Below are positions 58,797-64,000 of a stretch of 64,000 bases of DNA, in pieces (within the stretch, counting starts at the first letter, position 1; every line of letters starts with the position of its first letter). The notes under the pieces are model-generated. The model was not told the DNA's origin. It saw only the letters and a program-made list of their open reading frames with translations, and ran no database searches. The stretch spans positions 496,001-560,000 of the forward strand of contig JACRPY010000002.1 of the NCBI GenBank assembly GCA_016222945.1. Reading direction: 5' to 3'. Both the position numbers and the translations under genes were made by a program. This DNA comes from Methanobacterium sp. Its GTDB lineage: Archaea > Methanobacteriota > Methanobacteria > Methanobacteriales > Methanobacteriaceae.

Positions 58797-59945
58797 ATGG
58801 ATAAAAAAGGAATTAATAGGGACGAAATATTTGAAAAACTCAGTAAATTCCAGGAAAAAGATTTAACTCATAGTTCTGGCAGAATACTGGGTTCAATGTG
58901 CACATGCCCTCATGAAGTGGGTAGAGAAGCATATTCAATGTTTTTAGAATCTAATCTCGGTGATCCTGGATTATTTAAAGGTACTAAAGAGTTAGAAGAT
59001 GAATCTATACGGATTTTAGGCAGTATCCTTGGGAAAGAAGATGTTTGTGGTTATATAATAACTGGGGGAACTGAGGCAAATATAATGGCCATGAGAGCCG
59101 CCAGAAATTGTGCAAGTATCAGTAATCCTGAGATAATTGTCCCTAAATCTGCTCATTTTTCCTTTAAAAAGGCGGCAGACATTTTATGCTTAGAACTTAA
59201 GGAAGCTGAGCTTGATGAAAACTACAGGGTAGATTTACAGTCTGTTGAAGACCTTATCAGTGATAAAACTGTAGCCATAGTGGGTGTGGCTGGAACAACA
59301 GAACTGGGAAAGATTGATCCCATCCCTGAACTATCAAAATTATGCGTGGAACATGAAATATATTTGCATGTTGACGCTGCATTTGGTGGATTTATGATAC
59401 CTTTCTTAAAGGAAAGTAGTTATGATCTTCCGGAGTTTGATTTTAGTTTGGATGGTGTATGTTCACTGACTATTGATCCTCATAAAATGGGAATGGCACC
59501 TATACCTACAGGTGGAATTCTGTTTAGAGAAGAAAAATATTTGGATGTAATGAGCATAGAAACCCCATATTTAACTGAAAAAAAACAGTCAACTATTGTA
59601 GGAACCAGGGCTGGTGCTTCAGCAGCAGCAACATGGGCATTACTTAAATATATGGGTATGGATGGTTATATTTCTCTTGCTGAAAGATGCATGGAAGTTA
59701 CTAAGTTACTGGCTGATGGTATTAAAAAAATAGGGATGGAATTAATTACCGAGCCAGAATTAAATTTAGTTGCATTTAGATCAGATGAAATGTCTGTAGA
59801 TGAGATGGCCAGTAAGCTGGAAAAGAAAGGATGGGCTGTTTCAATATCATCTTATCCCCGGGCAATAAGGATTATTGTCATGCCTCACATAAAAAAAGAG
59901 CATATAATTGAGTTTATAGCTGATTTAAGGCAAATAATAATTTAA
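58797..59945 (+). CDS. mfnA: L-tyrosine/L-aspartate decarboxylase
   Basis: A 382-residue PLP enzyme of the group II decarboxylases. The PLP Lys is in TIDPHKMGMAPIPTGG (about 230), the cofactor-binding His/Asp in YLHVDAAFGGF (about 200) and the family block TGGTEANIMAMRAARN near residue 95. MfnA makes tyramine for methanofuran, the first C1 carrier of methanogenesis, and beta-alanine for coenzyme A. It follows ppsA by 71 bases. Confidence 0.93.
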   Translation: MDKKGINRDEIFEKLSKFQEKDLTHSSGRILGSMCTCPHEVGREAYSMFLESNLGDPGLFKGTKELEDESIRILGSILGKEDVCGYIITGGTEANIMAMRAARNCASISNPEIIVPKSAHFSFKKAADILCLELKEAELDENYRVDLQSVEDLISDKTVAIVGVAGTTELGKIDPIPELSKLCVEHEIYLHVDAAFGGFMIPFLKESSYDLPEFDFSLDGVCSLTIDPHKMGMAPIPTGGILFREEKYLDVMSIETPYLTEKKQSTIVGTRAGASAAATWALLKYMGMDGYISLAERCMEVTKLLADGIKKIGMELITEPELNLVAFRSDEMSVDEMASKLEKKGWAVSISSYPRAIRIIVMPHIKKEHIIEFIADLRQIII

Positions 59946-60014
59946 AGTTTCATTTTTTTTAAATAGTGTAATTAAAAGATTAAAAAAACAGATTTATTAA
60001 GGGGGGAGGTATTA

Positions 60015-60509
60015 ATGAAGCAAATTAAAACACCAGTGAGCAACGAAGAAATTTTAAACTTAAAAATAGGGGATAAAGTAGAGATATATGGTAAAATACT
60101 CACTGGAAGAGACGCTGCACTCCCAAAACTTGTTAAATCCATTAAAAAAGGTGAAACATTAATAAATATTGAAGGATCGGTTATAATGCACACTGCAGTA
60201 AGTGATGCAGGAATAGCACCCACAACAAGCAATAAAGCAGAAATAGAAGAGAGTATTCCATATCTTGCTAGGTCAGGTGTTAAAATCCATATAGGAAAAG
60301 GAGCTTTAGGAGAGGAGACCATTGAAGCTCTTAAAAAGGATAATTCTATTTTTGTTGTAACTCCTCCAGCAGCAGCACTTCTTACAAGCAAAGTTAAATC
60401 CAAAAAAGTAGTTGCATTTAAAGAAGAAGGTATGGAGGCTCTTTTTGAGCTTGAAGTGGAGGGAATTCCAGGGATTGTGGCTGTATCTCATGGAGAATCT
60501 TTGTATTGA
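60015..60509 (+). CDS. Fumarate hydratase beta-subunit-type protein (FumA C-terminal family)
   Basis: A 164-residue protein matching the C-terminal/beta subunit of class I fumarases and L-tartrate dehydratases: KIGDKVEIYGKILTGRDAAL, TTSNKAEIEESIPYLARSGV and the active-site-like HIGKGALG. It works with a separate alpha subunit that carries the [4Fe-4S] cluster and is not in this window. A strong ribosome binding site GGGGGGAGGT lies before ATG 60015. The function in the incomplete reductive citrate path is inferred. Confidence 0.85.
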   Translation: MKQIKTPVSNEEILNLKIGDKVEIYGKILTGRDAALPKLVKSIKKGETLINIEGSVIMHTAVSDAGIAPTTSNKAEIEESIPYLARSGVKIHIGKGALGEETIEALKKDNSIFVVTPPAAALLTSKVKSKKVVAFKEEGMEALFELEVEGIPGIVAVSHGESLY

Positions 60510-60610
60510 GGACGCCTGAGCACCATTTAATGGAGTTTTGATCAATTTTTTTTAAAGGTTGGCTGTAGCCCATGGAATGTCTTAGTATTGATTTAAATTA
60601 TTTTTAAAAT

Positions 60611-61243
60611 TTAAGAGGGCTTACCAAAGGCAATATCTCCAGCATCTCCCAGTCCAGGTACAATGTAGCCATCTTTATTAAGTTCTTTTTCCACTGAACA
60701 TGTATAAATTTCCAGTTCAGGATAGCTGCTCATTATCTTTTTTAGCCCTGGTTCAGAACTTATCACTGTAAAAAGGGTAATTCTTTTAGGATTTCCAAAC
60801 ATCTGCAGCTTTTTAAGTATTAATTCCATCGTATTTCCAGTTGCAAGCATAGGGTCGGCCACAATTACAATTTTATCATTTAAATCCGGTATTTTAAGGT
60901 AATCCATGCAAACATCAAAAGGAGGAGTGTTTCTTCTCCAGGCACCAATCACTCCATACTGTGCTTCTGGAAAAACTCTCAAAATGCCGTTAGTTAATGG
61001 TAAAGATGCTCTTAAAATTGTAATGATTACAATATCTTTTCTGGAAGTGATTTTTATTCCATCAGCTATACCTAAGGGTGTTTCAACATTTACATCTTCT
61101 TTTTCCAGCGTATTTGCAAATTCGTAAGACATTAGCCGTCCAATTTCTATAATTCCATTTCTAAAATGGGCGGATTTAATTCCTTTTTTCCTTATTTTGG
61201 TTAAAATTTCCAGTACTAATAAATGATCGACTATTTTTAACAT
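60611..61243 (-). CDS. upp: Uracil phosphoribosyltransferase
   Basis: The 210-residue enzyme makes UMP from uracil and PRPP. The PRPP-binding loop is VIVADPMLATGNTMELIL (about 125-142), the N-terminal part has TIRKKGIKSAHFRN-like text and the uracil-binding C-terminal loop reads DGYIVPGLGDAGDIAFG. ATG 61243 is the start. It is a single gene on the minus strand that converges with the fumarase-type gene. Confidence 0.93.
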   Translation of the reverse strand: MLKIVDHLLVLEILTKIRKKGIKSAHFRNGIIEIGRLMSYEFANTLEKEDVNVETPLGIADGIKITSRKDIVIITILRASLPLTNGILRVFPEAQYGVIGAWRRNTPPFDVCMDYLKIPDLNDKIVIVADPMLATGNTMELILKKLQMFGNPKRITLFTVISSEPGLKKIMSSYPELEIYTCSVEKELNKDGYIVPGLGDAGDIAFGKPS

Positions 61244-61685
61244 AGAATTCTCCTATGAAAAATTTGTTCATATTATATCTTGTTAATCTTTCAGATTGAG
61301 GGATCTAAATGTAAGATAAAAAAAACATGAAATTTAGTTTTCGTTTTATATTTTATTATTTATTATTATCTTTTTAAGTTTTATTTTATTTTGGGTTAAA
61401 TAAAATCCGATGTTTTTAATTTAACTTTTTTTTATTTGAATTAGATATAAAATATTATATATTAGTTAGTGAACACAATAATATGAAAATAATCACTCCT
61501 ATAACTCCATTTCATTTCAGCGTTTCATAATGATAGTATAAACTGTAAAAAAAGTAGTACTGCATTTATATTCATATGTGGACAGTTTTAACATCCTATT
61601 TACATCAGCATATTTGCATATGTAGGACCTTCTTACAGTTATGGATGGTTTATTGGCCATTAAAATTAAAAGGAGGATAAAAAAG
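61244..61685. other. Long AT-rich intergenic region
   Basis: This 442-base spacer lies between divergent genes. A TATA-like ATATTATATATTAG occurs at 61451-61464, which would give the 61686 gene a leader of about 200 bases. CATATGT occurs twice (61574 and 61617 regions) but with no clear symmetry. A minus-strand frame over 61517-61795 is a shadow of the gene start. No RNA gene was recognised. Confidence 0.4.
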
Positions 61686-62102
61686 ATGAATAAGGGAATA
61701 ATAGTAGGCATTATAGTTTTGATTGCTGTTGTTGGTATTGGAGGATATGTATATATGAGCTTCTTCAGTGGAGGATTAACTGTTGATAATATCAAAGTAA
61801 CTCTTACTGATTCTAACCACAGTACTTCCGCTAAATATGAATATGAAGTTAATGCAACTATAACAGCAAACCAAGTCTATGATGAGCTTGAAATGGATCT
61901 GGTATTTTATGATTCCAATGGAGCAGTTATTCCAAAGTATGCGCCATTTTTATGGTGGGATGAGGATACTTTGCCTGGCGAAAAAGATAATGCAAATGTG
62001 GACGTTGAATTGAATCAAACACCTACCAAAGTAGATATTGTGATTTATAGTGAGGGTTTGGGCCGATCAGTAGTGTACAATAAAACAGTAAATATAACTT
62101 AA
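61686..62102 (+). CDS. Membrane-anchored extracellular protein of unknown function
   Basis: A 138-residue protein starting at ATG 61686 behind AGGAGGA; the longer frame from ATG 61641 has no ribosome binding site. One N-terminal membrane helix (KGIIVGIIVLIAVVGIGGYV) anchors a beta-rich outer domain of about 110 residues (VDNIKVTLTDSNHSTSAKYE to NKTVNIT), probably Ig-like or FxLYD-like, with several glycosylation sequons. Not recognised more closely. Confidence 0.7.
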   Translation: MNKGIIVGIIVLIAVVGIGGYVYMSFFSGGLTVDNIKVTLTDSNHSTSAKYEYEVNATITANQVYDELEMDLVFYDSNGAVIPKYAPFLWWDEDTLPGEKDNANVDVELNQTPTKVDIVIYSEGLGRSVVYNKTVNIT

Positions 62103-62213
62103 ATAAAACAAGTGAAATAGGTTTTTAAATTTCTATTTACACTTTTTTAGTTAGATTGGGAGGGGAGAGACATTGGTAAATAAACAACTATTTCAACAGA
62201 TAAATTTAATGAT

Positions 62214-63407
62214 TTAATATAGTTCTTCTGGTTTTTTACTGTATCTAAGTTCAAAAAGATTTATTTTATTAAGTATAGGGTACGATTCTCGGAATAAATT
62301 TAGTTTGTCAATTAGTTCGTAGCCAAATTTGTCTGCAGTATTGGCTACCATTATTATATAGTTATCTTCAGGTATTTGTGGTGTTACATCATTTAAAAAT
62401 TCATTAAAATCATTAAATGTGTAAAATTTTAGGTTTTCTGCTCCAGTTATATTGTTTTTTATATATTTGGCAAGATAACTGGGTGAAAATGCTATGGCAT
62501 CTGATCTGATAATGATTCCTTTCACATGTTCCATTATCAATGGTAAAAAACCTTCAATAAATAAGGGAATTCTCTCTAACCTATCTTCTCTGAAGTTAAA
62601 TAGTAAATAAAACTTTTCAAACTTTTTTTGTGCCATTATTTGGTGTAATATGAGATATGTGTGTATGGGGTCATTTACATGCCCTACATCTACAAAAACT
62701 CTATGTTGAAGGTCATATGAGAAAACTTCCTCAGGTATTGCGTGAGTTATGGGTGAAGGACACGTTTCTTCAATTACAAATTCACAGACCTTGGTTGCAG
62801 GAGTTATTTCAGATGAAATATCTTTGCTGATTTTCATGCCTTTTTGGTCGATTATCTTTTTTAAAGCAGCATAAATAACGGATTCTCTGTCATCAAGAGA
62901 GCTTAGGAGTATATCTGCGTCGTTTCTTCCACTTTTTTCAAAGGATTTTTTAAAGACATCATATTCGTATTCGTGGTTAGACCAGAAGATAATATGTGAA
63001 TAGGGCGGTATTGATTTAATAAATGTTTCTGCAGTCTCTTCCATGCTGAATCCTTGGGATAGTATATGGTCAAAGGTTATAGTTGTTATTATAACTACAT
63101 CTGCGTGCAAGTAATCAGATAAGCTTCTCATATACTCTGATCTAATAGCATTGTTTTCAAAAATAATTACATCAGGTTTTTTTGAGCCAAACTCTTCTAT
63201 TATGATTCTTATTTCGGTTAAGAGGTTAAAAGGAAGCTCTCCTTCTCTTTTAACAAATGTTTTCTGGCCATTATAATAAATCATAGGTACAAGGCCAGTT
63301 TCTCGACTTAAAGTATTGTACCCATTTTCATAGAAAAATTCATGGAAAAATCTCACTACTGAGCTTTTTCCTCTAGTTCCTTCAACTACTATTTTTAGTT
63401 TGCTAAT
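62214..63407 (-). CDS. PgsB/CapB-like Mur-ligase-related protein
   Basis: The frame is open upstream of GTG 63356 and includes KLKIVVEGTRGKSSVVRFFH, so the P-loop GTRGKSS belongs to the protein. The only codon at the right distance (4-5 bases) from the ribosome binding site GAGGTGAT (63412-63419) is ATT at 63405-63407, directly after TAA; no ATG, GTG or TTG lies before the P-loop. The 397-residue product resembles PgsB/CapB ligases that add Glu to a poly-gamma-glutamate chain and are related to Mur ligases; homologues in this order may serve pseudomurein or capsule synthesis. Further motifs: FENNAIRSEY and HVNDPIHTY. It follows the PgsC-like gene without a gap. Confidence 0.75.
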   Translation of the reverse strand: MSKLKIVVEGTRGKSSVVRFFHEFFYENGYNTLSRETGLVPMIYYNGQKTFVKREGELPFNLLTEIRIIIEEFGSKKPDVIIFENNAIRSEYMRSLSDYLHADVVIITTITFDHILSQGFSMEETAETFIKSIPPYSHIIFWSNHEYEYDVFKKSFEKSGRNDADILLSSLDDRESVIYAALKKIIDQKGMKISKDISSEITPATKVCEFVIEETCPSPITHAIPEEVFSYDLQHRVFVDVGHVNDPIHTYLILHQIMAQKKFEKFYLLFNFREDRLERIPLFIEGFLPLIMEHVKGIIIRSDAIAFSPSYLAKYIKNNITGAENLKFYTFNDFNEFLNDVTPQIPEDNYIIMVANTADKFGYELIDKLNLFRESYPILNKINLFELRYSKKPEELY

Positions 63408-63418
63408 TTAAATCACCT

Positions 63419-64000
63419 CTAAACCAGGTAATTAAGGATAAATACCCATAAAGCCCATCCGGCCAGGAGTAGACCTGCCATATAAATAATATTTAATGGT
63501 ATTTTCCTTTTTTCTATACGAAGAAGATTGTAAAGGAATATTAGTGGGAGTACTAAATATATTATTCCTGCAGCACTCTGAATGATCGGTACTACTGAAA
63601 AAGGAGGGATATAAAGCCGTAGGATGAAGTAAGATATTATGCTTAAAGGCAGGATAATTGCAGCTAACAAATAAAACAGAAGATGTCCCAAATAACCTTT
63701 TCTCATAAAGAATATTCCAATAGGAACTCCAATAAGACTTATAGCAAAAAAATGGGGTAAAATCCAGAGATTACCTAATGAATAATACAGCATTATGGCA
63801 TAAGTAAGAGTTCCACCAAGTCTCATATCCATATATCTTTGAAAAAGCAATCCAACAGCTAAACCAAAAAGAATAATGGAAACTAAAGCCAATATATTTA
63901 TTCCGCCGCTGAACTTGAAAATCAGGAGGAATATAATGGAATTTATTAATAATATTATAGCAACTCGTTTTTCAAGTGTTTTTAACTTTTCAGTTATAGG
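63419..64000 (-). CDS. PgsC/CapC-like membrane protein, 5' end outside window
   Basis: The minus-strand frame is open to the window edge, so the N-terminus is missing; TTG 63892 is only an internal codon. Visible are a helix near the edge (AIILLINSIIFLLIFKF) and four or five more hydrophobic segments. The loop LLFQRYMDMRLGGTLTYAIM fits the PgsC/CapC family, which form the membrane part of poly-gamma-glutamate synthases, and the next gene is PgsB-like. The stop TAG abuts the ribosome binding site of that gene, so the two are one operon. Confidence 0.65.
   Translation of the reverse strand, partial: PITEKLKTLEKRVAIILLINSIIFLLIFKFSGGINILALVSIILFGLAVGLLFQRYMDMRLGGTLTYAIMLYYSLGNLWILPHFFAISLIGVPIGIFFMRKGYLGHLLFYLLAAIILPLSIISYFILRLYIPPFSVVPIIQSAAGIIYLVLPLIFLYNLLRIEKRKIPLNIIYMAGLLLAGWALWVFILNYLV

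Overview
The window is a chromosomal stretch of an AT-rich hydrogenotrophic methanogen of the order Methanobacteriales, most likely Methanobacterium or a close relative. The evidence is a complete mcrBDCGA operon directly followed by mtrEDCBAFGH, an mvhDGAB hydrogenase operon, methanogenesis marker proteins 7, 10 and 14, ComB, CobY, MfnA, an archaeal-type seryl-tRNA synthetase, Shine-Dalgarno sequences of the GGAGGTGAT type and archaeal TATA boxes. The species cannot be fixed from the sequence alone. No tRNA, rRNA, CRISPR array, transposase or replication origin was seen. Layout: 1-9.6 kb holds a partial CPBP membrane protease, a metallophosphoesterase with an Ig-like domain, an orphan histidine kinase, a stand-alone HsdR C-terminal domain, a DegT aminotransferase gene broken by an amber codon, a thiamine-binding DUF77 protein, a tRNA thiolase and a GTPBP1-like GTPase. 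9.7-15.2 kb holds TraB, ComB (coenzyme M synthesis), a TRAM protein, and two unknown genes coupled to methanogenesis marker 7. 15.3-28.5 kb is the methanogenesis core: Mmp10 (methylates McrA Arg271) diverges from mcrBDCGA, then mtrEDCBAFGH, then marker 14 behind a long structured leader. McrA has every modified residue and the F430-ligating Gln at the canonical number. 28.5-41.5 kb holds HtpX, CobY, a PRC-barrel protein, SufCB, MvhDGAB with a 12-cluster polyferredoxin, the nickel protein CooT, dihydroorotase, a phospholipase D-like protein and a lipoprotein. 41.6-43.5 kb holds a HIGH-type nucleotidyltransferase and an FKBP. 43.6-52.4 kb is an accessory island (below). 52.4-64 kb is again housekeeping: split SerS, Pcc1, CooC, ribosomal protein L10e, PEP synthase, MfnA, a fumarase-type subunit, Upp, a membrane-anchored protein and a PgsB/PgsC-like pair truncated by the window end. 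The most unusual region is 43.68-52.2 kb. A secreted beta-helix surface protein of 1250 residues ends in a conserved basic tail of about 100 residues finishing in Gly-Ile-Trp. The same tail, or a shorter analogue, recurs three more times downstream, each time in a fragment with no proper N-terminus, and each tail is followed within 10-42 nt by a small cytoplasmic gene with its own ribosome binding site (an unknown family, TPR, frameshifted TPR, unknown family). The third tail is a nucleotide mosaic of the first two. This resembles the orphan effector/immunity cassette arrays of bacterial polymorphic toxin systems, but no toxic activity can be read from the sequence. The second unusual element is the leader of the marker 14 gene: a long closing stem encloses four perfect hairpins, and its 3' arm can instead pair with the Shine-Dalgarno sequence, the layout of a translational riboswitch. 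Three genes show apparent inactivating changes (amber in degT, ochre in the single visible serS, one-base deletion in a TPR gene), which may be real or may be sequence errors.
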